Shown in pieces: positions 34,527 to 43,068 of a stretch of 64,000 nucleotides of DNA (position 1 is its first letter; each line of letters opens with the position of its first letter). The notes under the pieces are model-generated. The model had not been told where the DNA came from, ran no database searches, and saw only the letters and a program-made list of their open reading frames with translations. The position numbers and the translations under genes were made by a program. Source of the DNA: Streptomyces albus subsp. albus (GTDB lineage Bacteria > Actinomycetota > Actinomycetes > Streptomycetales > Streptomycetaceae); the NCBI RefSeq assembly GCF_000725885.1, contig NZ_JODR01000018.1, positions 124,001-188,000 on the forward strand, given 5' to 3'.

Positions 34527-36961
34527 TGGCGTGCTCCTGCTCGGCTGTGACGTAGCAACGTGAGCGGACGCAGCGCCCGCCTGACGCGTTCCCGGCGCGG
34601 CACCGTACGGGTCACGACCTGTTCGATCGCATCGCAGTGCCGCCAGGCCGCCTCCGCGGTGGCCTCGTCGGGCACCCGCCCGCCGTAGCCGACCTCGTTC
34701 ACCAGCCGGGCGAGCGCCGGCAGTTGCTCGCTGCCACTGCCCCCGATCCGGGCCGCACCGAAGGACGCCACCTCCGTCGCGGTGTGCGCGGCGGTGGCCG
34801 GCAGTCCGATCTCGGTGAGTCGGTCGACGATCTGCTGCCAGGCGCCCAGCACCCGCTGCCCGGGATCACGCGCACGGCGGCGCCGCCGGCGCGTGACGTA
34901 CGGCACCCAGGCCGCGAAACCGCAGTACGCCACTGCCGCCAGCAGGGCCGCCGACAGCGCGTACACCCAGACGGGCAACCCGCCGCCGGAGCCGGCCGCC
35001 CGGCCGGAGCGGTCGGTGTCGTCCTGCCGGACCGGCGGCACCGAGGGCCGCGGCTGCTCGGCGATGTCCCGGTCCGCCTTCTCGCGCTCCTTGGGCCGGC
35101 CGGCGGGCGGCACCGTGGAGCCGTCCTGGGAAGTCTGCCCCGGCGTCGGATAGAACGGCACCCAGCCGACACCTTGGAAGCGCACCTCCGGCCAGGCGAG
35201 CGCGTCCTGCCCCCGCACCTGGCGGGTGCCGCCCTTTCCGCCGTCCTCGTCCGCGCGGAAACCGACCGCCACCCGTGTCGGCAGCCCCAGCGTGCGGGCC
35301 ATCACGGCGAACGAGGCGGCGAACTGCTCGGAGGTTCCGTGCTTTCCCGTGGTGAGGAAGAACTCCAGGTTCCGGTAGGCGTGCCCCGGCACCGCCCGGG
35401 GATCGAAGCGGTAGTGCTCCCGCAGCCAGGTGGCCAGTTCGTACGCCTGCTGGTACGGATAGCTGCTGCCCGAGGTGGCGATGGCCGCCAGCTGCCGGAA
35501 CGTCTCCACGGCCTTGACCGGTTTGCCCGCCGCGTCGGTACGGGGCAGCGACGTGTAGGCGGACGATTCGTGAACCGCCGCGTACTGCAACCGCTTCGCT
35601 TCGGGGACGGGCACCTGCGACACCGCCGTGTACGACAGCCCCCGGTTGGTGCGTGACCCCGTCGCCCCGCCCTTGCCGACGGCCACCACACCGCTCGCCG
35701 GATCGACCGCCAGCCGTGCCGAGCCCTTGGTGACCTCCACCGAGGCGGGCCGGTCGGCCGCCGGCAGCCAGATGCCCGGCAGATTCTGCACCGTGACGTG
35801 CTGCTCCACTCGCTCCCGCCGCCCCGAAACGGCGCCCCGCTCGGGCGGCACCCGGCCGCCCGAGCGGGCCAGTTCGGCCCCCGAGGTCCACTTCACACCG
35901 TCGTAGCGGTCCAGCACCGCCAGCCGCCAGTTGTGCTCCGCCGTCGTCCGCGCGGTGAACAGCCGGGTCTCCGGGTGCTGCATCCACGCCGACATCTGGT
36001 CGAGGGGGCTCGTGGACTGGGGGCGGACGGTGGGCGGGCGCACGTCCTGCCGCAGGTCGAACGGTTCACGGGCGGACAGCCCGGGCAGTCGCGGCCCCAG
36101 CAGCGTCGCGGCGAGCGCCACCACCGCGACGACCGGCAGTCCCGTCCCCAGCATGCGTACCGTGCCGCGCCGGGCCGCCCCGGAACGCAGCAGCACCAGC
36201 AGCGCCGTGCAGGCCACCAGACCGGCCGCCGGCAGCGTGTTGGAGCCGGGGCCGTCCACGCCCAGTACGAGCGCGGAACCGAAGGCCGGCACGGCGGGGA
36301 GGGCCGGCAACAGCGGCCCGCGGGTACGCAACGCCAGCTCCGTGGCGGCCAGCCCGGCCAGCCACACCACCGCGTGCGGCAGCACCAGGTACTCCCCGCC
36401 CGCGGGCGCCGGCAGGATGGTCGTGAGGATCGCGTGCGGCGAGTCCAGCAGCGCGGCTGCCGCCTTCGCCACCGCACCGCCGGTCGGCAGCCCGCCGGCC
36501 GCGTCCCTGAACAGCGTGGCGCACACCACCACCAGCCACACCACGCAGCCCAGCACCAGCGACGGCCACAGCGGCGCCTGACGGCCCTTGCGGCTCTGCC
36601 CCAGGAACAATCCGGTGGCCACCGCCATCGGCCCCACGACCGCGACCGCCAGCACCGGCAGCAGCGGGGCCGGACCGAACACCCGGTGGAAGCCCAGCCC
36701 CGCGCAGGCCAGCACACCGGCCAGCGGCAGCAGCGACCACAGACGGCGTGTCAGCGGGAGCCGGCGCGGCGCGGTCGGCGAGGCCGTCACGCCCTCCGGG
36801 GCGCCCCCGCCGCCCGTGCCGCCGCCGTCGCGCGCCCCGGGCACGGCCGCCGGAGGGGGAGCCGAGCCGGGGGCGTCGGGCCGGGGCGGCGCCCATGACG
36901 GGCCGTCGTGTCCTGCGGGCCGCAGCCCGGGCACGGCCGTGGCACGAGGTGCGGGACTCAT
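34523..36961 (-). CDS. transglutaminase-fold membrane protein (catalytic triad absent)
   Basis: An 812-aa protein built like TgpA: about six membrane helices in the N-terminal half (about 70-285, DUF3488-like), a periplasmic/extracellular transglutaminase-like domain (about 430-610), another membrane helix (about 665-690) and a cytoplasmic DUF4129-like tail. The fold signatures are unmistakable (SEQFAASFAVMARTLGLPTR, GVGWVPFYPTPG), but the three catalytic positions are replaced: Cys by S544, His by L588 (ALAWPEV) and Asp by Y604. Their spacing of 44 and 16 residues is as expected for the triad. It probably acts as a binding or structural protein. It overlaps the DUF58 stop by four bases. Confidence 0.88.
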   Translation of the reverse strand: MSPAPRATAVPGLRPAGHDGPSWAPPRPDAPGSAPPPAAVPGARDGGGTGGGGAPEGVTASPTAPRRLPLTRRLWSLLPLAGVLACAGLGFHRVFGPAPLLPVLAVAVVGPMAVATGLFLGQSRKGRQAPLWPSLVLGCVVWLVVVCATLFRDAAGGLPTGGAVAKAAAALLDSPHAILTTILPAPAGGEYLVLPHAVVWLAGLAATELALRTRGPLLPALPAVPAFGSALVLGVDGPGSNTLPAAGLVACTALLVLLRSGAARRGTVRMLGTGLPVVAVVALAATLLGPRLPGLSAREPFDLRQDVRPPTVRPQSTSPLDQMSAWMQHPETRLFTARTTAEHNWRLAVLDRYDGVKWTSGAELARSGGRVPPERGAVSGRRERVEQHVTVQNLPGIWLPAADRPASVEVTKGSARLAVDPASGVVAVGKGGATGSRTNRGLSYTAVSQVPVPEAKRLQYAAVHESSAYTSLPRTDAAGKPVKAVETFRQLAAIATSGSSYPYQQAYELATWLREHYRFDPRAVPGHAYRNLEFFLTTGKHGTSEQFAASFAVMARTLGLPTRVAVGFRADEDGGKGGTRQVRGQDALAWPEVRFQGVGWVPFYPTPGQTSQDGSTVPPAGRPKEREKADRDIAEQPRPSVPPVRQDDTDRSGRAAGSGGGLPVWVYALSAALLAAVAYCGFAAWVPYVTRRRRRRARDPGQRVLGAWQQIVDRLTEIGLPATAAHTATEVASFGAARIGGSGSEQLPALARLVNEVGYGGRVPDEATAEAAWRHCDAIEQVVTRTVPRRERVRRALRPLTLLRHSRAGARQ

Positions 36962-38136
36962 CGCACGGCCTCCCGACGCCAGGCGGCCAGCAGTGCGTCC
37001 GGCCCCGTGATGCGCAGCTGCGGCACCTCACCGCCCGGACTGTGGTGCGGCTGCGGCGGCTCGTCCGCCGCGTCGGCCCCGGCCCGCAGCACCACCGTCC
37101 GGTCGAAGCGGCGGCGCACCCGCTCCAGCGCCGCCAGCCCGGTGGTGTCTCCCGTGCCGGTGACGACGATCAGGGAGCCGCGGCGGCGGGAGCGCTCCAG
37201 TTCGTCGAAGGCGCCGGCCGCCGACGCCTGCGCGGAGCGCCGCACCAGCGCGAGGCGGTCCAGCAGTGCCTCCGCGTCGTTGCCGCCGGCGCCGTCCGTG
37301 CGCAGCACCGGGCCGGTCTCGCTCAGCACGTCGACCGGGAAGTGGGAGCGTGCCGCCGCGTACGCCACCGAGGCGGCGCTGTCCACGGCGAGTTCGAAAT
37401 CGTCCTCCGTCCGGTAGGCGGCGGCCCGGGTGTCGAGCACCAGCGTGGTGTGCGGCAAGGAGACGTCCACCAGCTGTTTGACCATCAGCGTGCCCGTCCG
37501 CGCCGAGGACCGCCAGTGCACCCGGCGCAGATCGTCACCGAGGACGTACTCGCGCAGCGCGTGGAAGGTCAGCGAGCCCTCGTCCGCCGTGTCCGAGGTC
37601 GGCCCCTCCATATGGTGGGCCGTACCGGAGGGCAGGACGGGCAGCAGACACACCCGGGGACGCACCAGCAGCGTGTCCGTGCCCCCCTCGCGCGGGCCGA
37701 ACACCCGCACCCGGCGGGCGAGTCCGAGCGGATCCGTACGCTCCAGCCGCAGCGGCCCCAGGGTGATCCGGCCGCGCCGTTCGGTGGGCAGCGCGTACCG
37801 CACCGTGTGCGCGGCCCCCTGCGCGAGCGGCGGCACGTGCAGGGTCAGCGGCGTGTCCCCGCACATGTCGGTCAGCTCCAGACCGCGCCGGGTACGGCCC
37901 TGGGCGCTGGTCAGAACGACCGTGCCCTCCGCCCGGTCACCGCGCGCCACCTTCCGCGGTGTCACCCGGCGGCGTACCGCCAGCCGCGGCGCACGCCCCG
38001 TCCACAGCAGGGCGACGGCCACCGCCAGCAGACCGGCCAGCCCCAGCACGGCCGCCTCCGTGTAGCCGAACCCGTACCCGACCCCCGTGAGTGCCGCGCC
38101 GCCGACCAGTGCCCCCCAACCCGTCGGCGACAGCAT
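36958..38136 (-). CDS. DUF58 domain protein
   Basis: A 392-aa protein with two membrane helices at the N-terminus (about 8-50) and a DUF58 domain: the conserved RDPLGL-like ERTDPLGLARRV segment, then REYVLGDDLRRVHWRSSARTG at about 195-215, followed by a von Willebrand A-like beta strand TTLVLDTRAAA. DUF58, MoxR and TgpA-type transglutaminase genes occur together in many bacteria and are linked to envelope or assembly functions. Here the start overlaps the MoxR stop (TGATG) and the stop overlaps the next start (ATGA), so the trio is tightly coupled. Confidence 0.9.
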   Translation of the reverse strand: MLSPTGWGALVGGAALTGVGYGFGYTEAAVLGLAGLLAVAVALLWTGRAPRLAVRRRVTPRKVARGDRAEGTVVLTSAQGRTRRGLELTDMCGDTPLTLHVPPLAQGAAHTVRYALPTERRGRITLGPLRLERTDPLGLARRVRVFGPREGGTDTLLVRPRVCLLPVLPSGTAHHMEGPTSDTADEGSLTFHALREYVLGDDLRRVHWRSSARTGTLMVKQLVDVSLPHTTLVLDTRAAAYRTEDDFELAVDSAASVAYAAARSHFPVDVLSETGPVLRTDGAGGNDAEALLDRLALVRRSAQASAAGAFDELERSRRRGSLIVVTGTGDTTGLAALERVRRRFDRTVVLRAGADAADEPPQPHHSPGGEVPQLRITGPDALLAAWRREAVR

Positions 38137-39137
38137 CAGACCGGGGCTCCCGCCTGCGGTACCGGGACGGTCGCCAGGGCCTCGGCGATGACATCGGCGC
38201 CGCAGCGTCCGCTCAGTTCGGCCTCCGGTGTCAGGATGAGCCGGTGCGCCAGCACCGGGCCCGCCAGCGCCTTCACGTCCTCCGGCAGCGCGTACGTACG
38301 TCCCTGCGAAGCGGCCCGCACCCGTACTGCGCGCAGCAGGGCCACCGACCCGCGAGGGCTGGCGCCCAGCCGCACCTCGGGCAGCGACCGGGTGGCCGCC
38401 ACCACCCGCACCAGATAGTCGTAGAGCTGCGGCGCCACCTGGATCTGCCGGGCGACCTGGATGAACTCCGCTATGTGCCGGCCCGTCGCGATCGTCGGCA
38501 GCTGCTCGATGCTCGTCTGGGAGGCGGCGCCCGAGAGCACGGCGACCTCGGATGCGTGGTCCGGGTAGCCGAGAGTGACCTGCATCAGGAACCGGTCGAG
38601 CTGCGCCTCGGGCAGCGGGTAGGTGCCGCCCATGTCCACCGAGTTCTGGGTGGCGATCACCATGAAGGGGCGGGGCACCGGATGGGTGCTGCCGTCCGCG
38701 GTGACCTGCCGCTCCTCCATCACCTCCAGCATCGCCGACTGCGTCTTGGGCGAGGCGCGGTTGATCTCGTCGCCGAGCACGATGTTCGCGAACACCGGGC
38801 CGGGCAGGAACTCGAAGGTGCCGGTGTTCTGCCGGTAGACCGTCACCCCGGTGATGTCCGAGGGCAGCAGGTCGGGAGTGAACTGCACCCGGTGCCAGTC
38901 GGCTTCCAGCGAGGCCGCCAGACAGCGGGCCAGGGTCGTCTTGCCGGTGCCGGGCACGTCCTCGATCAGCAGATGGCCTTCGGAGAACAGGCACACCAGG
39001 GCGAGTTCGACCGTGTCGCGTTTGCCCTTGACGACGCGCTCGATGTTGTCCCCCAGGGCGTGGAAGCACTGGGCGAGCAGCGCGACGGCCTCCGGGGAGG
39101 CGGTCGTGGCAGCCGGTTGGTTGTTTTCTAGTCGCAC
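38136..39137 (-). CDS. MoxR family AAA+ ATPase
   Basis: A 333-aa AAA+ ATPase with Walker A EDVPGTGKTTLAR, Walker B LGDEINRASPKTQSA, sensor ATQNSVDMGGTYPLPEAQLDRF (split here only by prose: ATQN then PEAQLDRF are the key parts) and the MoxR lid. MoxR proteins act as chaperone-like partners in complex assembly. The start is a GTG (VRLENNQP): GGAGG lies seven bases upstream, whereas other upstream GTG codons overlap that site. This start overlaps the preceding FN3 gene by ten bases, fitting translational coupling. It is followed by DUF58 and transglutaminase-fold genes. Confidence 0.92.
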   Translation of the reverse strand: MRLENNQPAATTASPEAVALLAQCFHALGDNIERVVKGKRDTVELALVCLFSEGHLLIEDVPGTGKTTLARCLAASLEADWHRVQFTPDLLPSDITGVTVYRQNTGTFEFLPGPVFANIVLGDEINRASPKTQSAMLEVMEERQVTADGSTHPVPRPFMVIATQNSVDMGGTYPLPEAQLDRFLMQVTLGYPDHASEVAVLSGAASQTSIEQLPTIATGRHIAEFIQVARQIQVAPQLYDYLVRVVAATRSLPEVRLGASPRGSVALLRAVRVRAASQGRTYALPEDVKALAGPVLAHRLILTPEAELSGRCGADVIAEALATVPVPQAGAPV

Positions 39138-41515
39138 TGCCACACCTCCGGTGAGAACTGCCCTTCCTTGTGCCTGGTGGTGGACACCCACAGGTCGCTC
39201 ACATACGCGGTCTTGCCCTCCCACTCGATGCGGTCCCAGATGTCGCTCTTCCAGCCGAAGGAGTCGTGCGTCTCCTCCGTGCCCTTGACCTGGCAGATCA
39301 CCTTTATCGGTGGTGTCTCGCCAGGGGGCACCTCGCCCAGGCGCCCGCCTTCCTTCGTGGAGGGCACCGAACGGATACCGACCTCATTGCCGTCGGCGAC
39401 GTTGTCGGCGATGCGCAGGTTGCGCACGTTCGACAGGTCCACCCGCACCGGCGTGGTGCCGCCCGCCCCGGCCGCGTTGCGGGCGGCGACGGTGATGTCG
39501 TAGGTCCGGTTGTTCTTCAGCCCGCGCAGTGCCGCCCGCGGCCGGGCCAGGTCGTTCTGCGCGGCGAAACCGGTACCGCTGACCGCGTACTTGGTGCCGT
39601 TCCCCGCGTTCGCCGGCGCCTGCCAGCTCAGGTCGATGCCCCGGCCGCCCTGCGGGAATGCCGTCTTCACGTTCTGCGGTGCGCCCGGCGCCACACACGG
39701 ACGGGTCGGCACGGACCGGCCCGACTCCGCCGTCTCACCGCCCGCGAACTCGGCCACCACCGAGAAGCTGTACTGCTGGTCACAGGAACCACCCTTCACC
39801 TCGAAGGTGAACGGGCCGTCGGGACCGACCTTGCCCGGCTTCACCTCGGCACCGGCCGGCGCACCCTCCAGCCGGTAGCCGGTGGGCTTCACACCGGGCG
39901 AGGGCGCGAAAGTGACCGTGACGGTGCCCGGGCCGGACTGCGCCTGCGGGGTGCCCGGCGGCTCCGTCCTGGCAGGCTCCTCCTCGTCCTTCGGCTTCTC
40001 GGGCTCCTCCTCGTCCTTCGGTTTCTCGGGCGGCTGCGGCTTCTCCGGGGGCACCGGCTTGCGCGCGGCGCCGCCCTTGTCGGGCTTCCCGGCCGGCCCG
40101 TCCGGCCCCGAGGGGGACTCGTCCCGGCCCGGCCCGCTGGGCGCCTGCGGCGCGGTGTCCGGTGCGTCGCGGCCCGGGTCGGGATCGCGCCTGGCGTCGT
40201 CGCCGGACGGGGTGTCCTCGTCACGTTTACGGCCCGAGGGCACATCCGTGTCGTACTTGTGGACGCGGTTGACGCGGCCCGAGGAGTTGATGACGACGGC
40301 GGTCTCGTTGTCCTCGTCGTTGACCCACAGCAGACCGTCGCGGACGAACAGGCTCAGCTTGCCCCGCTTGCCGGTCACCTTCACCGGCTCGGTGATCGCG
40401 GCGGCCTCCGTGTCGTACACCTTCAGCGTGCCGTTGGTGTGGTCGGGCACGTAGACCTTGGAGCCGAGCACCTGCGGAGTGCCGTAGTCGTGGCTGCCCG
40501 AGCCCAGCGAGGCGCTCAGCAGCGAGCCCGTACGGGTGTTGACCAGCGACATGCGGCCCGAGGTGCGGGCCAGCACCGGCACCACGTCACCGGCCGTCGC
40601 GGACGGCACCAGCACCGCGTCCGCCGGGGCCTTGGTGATTGCGTCCGGCAGCTGGAAACGCATCCCGCGCCCGGTGTGCCGCAGCACCGTGACCGTGCCC
40701 GCCCTGGTGTCGGTCACCACCGGCCGGCCGTCGGCGAGGGTCATCAGCAGCGACTCCGGCCTGCCACCGCCGGACGCCACCTTGATGCCCCGCGCCTTCT
40801 TGCCGTGGGGGAAGGGCACCACCGTGCCCTTGCGGGGCACCGGCACCCACAGCGTTCCCTTCGGGTCCGCCACGGCCTTGCCCAGCGGCCCCGCGCCCAG
40901 GTCCACCGGAGCGCCGATCGGTGTCGTGCGCACCGGATCGATGCGCTGCACCTGTGCCTTGACGGGATCGACGAGATACGCGTACTTGCCGCCGGAGACC
41001 AACTGGAGCCCGGCGCCGTAGCGGGAGGACTGCTCGACCGTCAGCTGCGACGGGTCGATTCGCACCAGCTTGCCCGTCTTCTCGTCCAGCACCAGGACCG
41101 TCTTGCCGTCCTGCGAGACGGAGACCGGATGATCGGTCATGCCGGGCAGTTTCACCTTGCCGTCCACGTCACCCGTCAGCCCGTTGGCGTGCGCGGCCTC
41201 TCCCGTGCGCGAACTCGTCAGCCACGCGCCGATGTCGGCCAGATCGGGCACCGCGCCCGCCTTGCCGGAACCGACCACGACCGATGTGCCCACCAGCGCG
41301 CCCACCGAACACAGCGCGATGTAACCCGTCGCGCGGCGTCTGGTCGGGCGTACCGCCGCCCACGCCGCCGCGGCGAGCGCCGCGCAGCGCGCTCGGAGCG
41401 CGGCCAGGCCCCGCGGGCCGCGCTCCTCCTCGTCCTTCGTGGTGTCGTCGACCAGCCGCCGTGGACGCAGCCCCGGCGTCCGGCCCTCATCGGAGCTCCC
41501 CCGAGTCTCCGGCAT
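39128..41515 (-). CDS. membrane protein with beta-propeller and fibronectin type III domains
   Basis: A 795-aa protein and the first gene of the eight-gene operon. It has a cytoplasmic arginine-rich N-terminus, one membrane segment at about 63-82 (YIALCSVGALVGTSVVV), an extracellular YncE/NHL-like propeller (about 100-420, with repeats such as DGKTVLVLDEKTGKLVRIDP), a Pro/Glu/Lys/Asp-rich spacer with two KDEEEPEKP-type repeats, and two FN3 domains. The last 70 residues resemble an SH3-like module (YVSDLWVSTTRH). The overall plan, a propeller outside the membrane, echoes the kinase tandem at 14-23 kb. The ATG follows GGGGAGGGG seven bases upstream. Confidence 0.78.
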   Translation of the reverse strand: MPETRGSSDEGRTPGLRPRRLVDDTTKDEEERGPRGLAALRARCAALAAAAWAAVRPTRRRATGYIALCSVGALVGTSVVVGSGKAGAVPDLADIGAWLTSSRTGEAAHANGLTGDVDGKVKLPGMTDHPVSVSQDGKTVLVLDEKTGKLVRIDPSQLTVEQSSRYGAGLQLVSGGKYAYLVDPVKAQVQRIDPVRTTPIGAPVDLGAGPLGKAVADPKGTLWVPVPRKGTVVPFPHGKKARGIKVASGGGRPESLLMTLADGRPVVTDTRAGTVTVLRHTGRGMRFQLPDAITKAPADAVLVPSATAGDVVPVLARTSGRMSLVNTRTGSLLSASLGSGSHDYGTPQVLGSKVYVPDHTNGTLKVYDTEAAAITEPVKVTGKRGKLSLFVRDGLLWVNDEDNETAVVINSSGRVNRVHKYDTDVPSGRKRDEDTPSGDDARRDPDPGRDAPDTAPQAPSGPGRDESPSGPDGPAGKPDKGGAARKPVPPEKPQPPEKPKDEEEPEKPKDEEEPARTEPPGTPQAQSGPGTVTVTFAPSPGVKPTGYRLEGAPAGAEVKPGKVGPDGPFTFEVKGGSCDQQYSFSVVAEFAGGETAESGRSVPTRPCVAPGAPQNVKTAFPQGGRGIDLSWQAPANAGNGTKYAVSGTGFAAQNDLARPRAALRGLKNNRTYDITVAARNAAGAGGTTPVRVDLSNVRNLRIADNVADGNEVGIRSVPSTKEGGRLGEVPPGETPPIKVICQVKGTEETHDSFGWKSDIWDRIEWEGKTAYVSDLWVSTTRHKEGQFSPEVWQCD

Positions 41516-41783
41516 CGACGTCCCCTCCCCGTCAGATCCGCACCCGCACGCCGCACACGACGCGCTGCCCATGCAGATTAACCAACTCACCGCTTCCAGG
41601 GTCAGCGCATGGCGCCGGGCTGTGACAGGAGTATGACGCGCGGCACCGACAATCCGTTACGCACCGGTTCCGACCGGCCGGAGGGCCGGTACGGCGTTCT
41701 GAGAGCATGACCGCCATGGATACGTCCGCACCAGACCTTACGGACCGGGGAACTCCGGTCCGCTCCTCGAGACCGAGCGGCTC

Positions 41784-42266
41784 GTGCTGCGTCCGCTGAC
41801 CGCGGACGATCTCGACCCGTTCGTCGACCTGCACGCCGACCCCGAAGTGACCCGCTTCGTACCGGCCTACACCCGCGAACAGGCCCGGCAGCGGCTCGCG
41901 GAGATCGAACAGCAGTGGGACGAGCGCGGACACGGAGTGTGCGCCGTGGAACTGAAGGAGACGGGCGCCTTCCTCGGGCGCTGCGGCCTCAACCACTGGG
42001 AAGTCTTCGACGAGGTCGAAGCCGGCTGGACCTTCCGCCGATCCGCCTGGGGGCAGGGGTACGCCACCGAGGCGGCACGGGCCTGCCTGGAGTGGGGGTT
42101 CGCCGCACTGGACGTGCCCTACTTCACCGCCATGATCGACCCCGCCAACACGGCCTCCGCGAAGGTCGCGGCCCGGCTGGGGTTCACACCGGGGCGGCGC
42201 GACCGCTTCCTGGGGCACGACGTGATCGTCCACGTCCTGCACCGGCCCGGCACCCGGAACGGATGA
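41784..42266 (+). CDS. GNAT family N-acetyltransferase, 5' end frameshifted
   Basis: A GNAT domain with LRPLTADDLDPFVDLHADPE at the start, a motif A region (WTFRRSAWGQGYATEAARA, acetyl-CoA loop) and NTASAKVAARLGF. RimJ-type members usually begin with a strand like LLETERLVLRPL. Those residues are encoded just upstream in the same frame, but no start codon precedes them before a TGA at 41700. An ATG at 41716 with natural-looking codons (MDTSAPDLTD) is one frame off and would join if one base were added at the GGGG run 41747-41750. So either a GTG at 41784 is used and the first strand is lost, or the gene has a frameshift. The substrate is unknown. Confidence 0.7.
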   Translation: MLRPLTADDLDPFVDLHADPEVTRFVPAYTREQARQRLAEIEQQWDERGHGVCAVELKETGAFLGRCGLNHWEVFDEVEAGWTFRRSAWGQGYATEAARACLEWGFAALDVPYFTAMIDPANTASAKVAARLGFTPGRRDRFLGHDVIVHVLHRPGTRNG

Positions 42267-42303
42267 CCGGGCAGACGGAACGCACACGAGGGGGAACCGG
42301 CTC

Positions 42304-43068
42304 ATGACGGAGGAACGCACGCGCCCGCAGGACCACGGCGCGGGCGAGGGGGGAGAGCACCCGGTGCTGCTGCGGCTCACCGGCGTCAGCCGCCGCTACG
42401 GCGAGCGGCAGGCACTCCATCCTCTCGACCTGGAACTGGCCGCGGGCCGGTGCACCGTCCTGTTCGGGCACAACGGCTCCGGCAAGTCCACACTGCTGCG
42501 CCTGGCCTGCGGCCGGGACCGGCCCACAACGGGGACGGCGCTGTTCGACGGGCGTCCCGTCGACGAGGACGATCCGCAGGTCCGCGCCCGTGTCGCCGTC
42601 ACCGGGGACACGGTGGCCTTCTACCCGGACCTGACCGTCCGGGAGCACCTGGAGCTGATCACCGTCGCGCACGACGTGGCCGACGCCGGCGCCTGGATCG
42701 ACCAGGTGCTGGCCGACCGGCGCCTGGCGGGCCACGCCGACCAACTGCCCTCCGCGCTCTCCTCCGGGCAGACACAGGCCCTCCAACTGGCCGCCGCACT
42801 CGTCCGCCCCCGTGACCTGCTCGTCCTGGACGAGCCCGAGCAGCGGCTCGACCCGGGCGCCCGCACCCGGCTCGCCGCACTCCTGGTGGCCGAGAAGAAC
42901 GACGGGGTGGCCGTGCTCCTGGCCACCCACCAGGTCGAACTCGCGCGTGCCGTGGCCGATCACGTACTGGTGCTGGAGGACGGCCGCATCATCGCCGAGG
43001 GCGGCCCCGACGTGCTCGACAGCGCCCAGGAACCGGTGGCTCCGGGTGCCCTCGGAGGTGCCGGATGA
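42304..43068 (+). CDS. ABC transporter ATP-binding protein
   Basis: A 254-aa ATPase with Walker A GHNGSGKST at about 55-63, a Q-loop region (VAVTGDTVAFYPDLTV), a signature LSSGQ in place of LSGGQ, Walker B LLVLDEPEQ and the switch histidine in LLATHQ. It is of the ABC-2 exporter type. It ends in an ATGA overlap with the membrane subunit gene and is therefore its motor. The ATG at 42304 follows GAGGGGGAAC. The gene lies 37 bp after the GNAT gene and could be co-transcribed with it. Confidence 0.9.
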   Translation: MTEERTRPQDHGAGEGGEHPVLLRLTGVSRRYGERQALHPLDLELAAGRCTVLFGHNGSGKSTLLRLACGRDRPTTGTALFDGRPVDEDDPQVRARVAVTGDTVAFYPDLTVREHLELITVAHDVADAGAWIDQVLADRRLAGHADQLPSALSSGQTQALQLAAALVRPRDLLVLDEPEQRLDPGARTRLAALLVAEKNDGVAVLLATHQVELARAVADHVLVLEDGRIIAEGGPDVLDSAQEPVAPGALGGAG

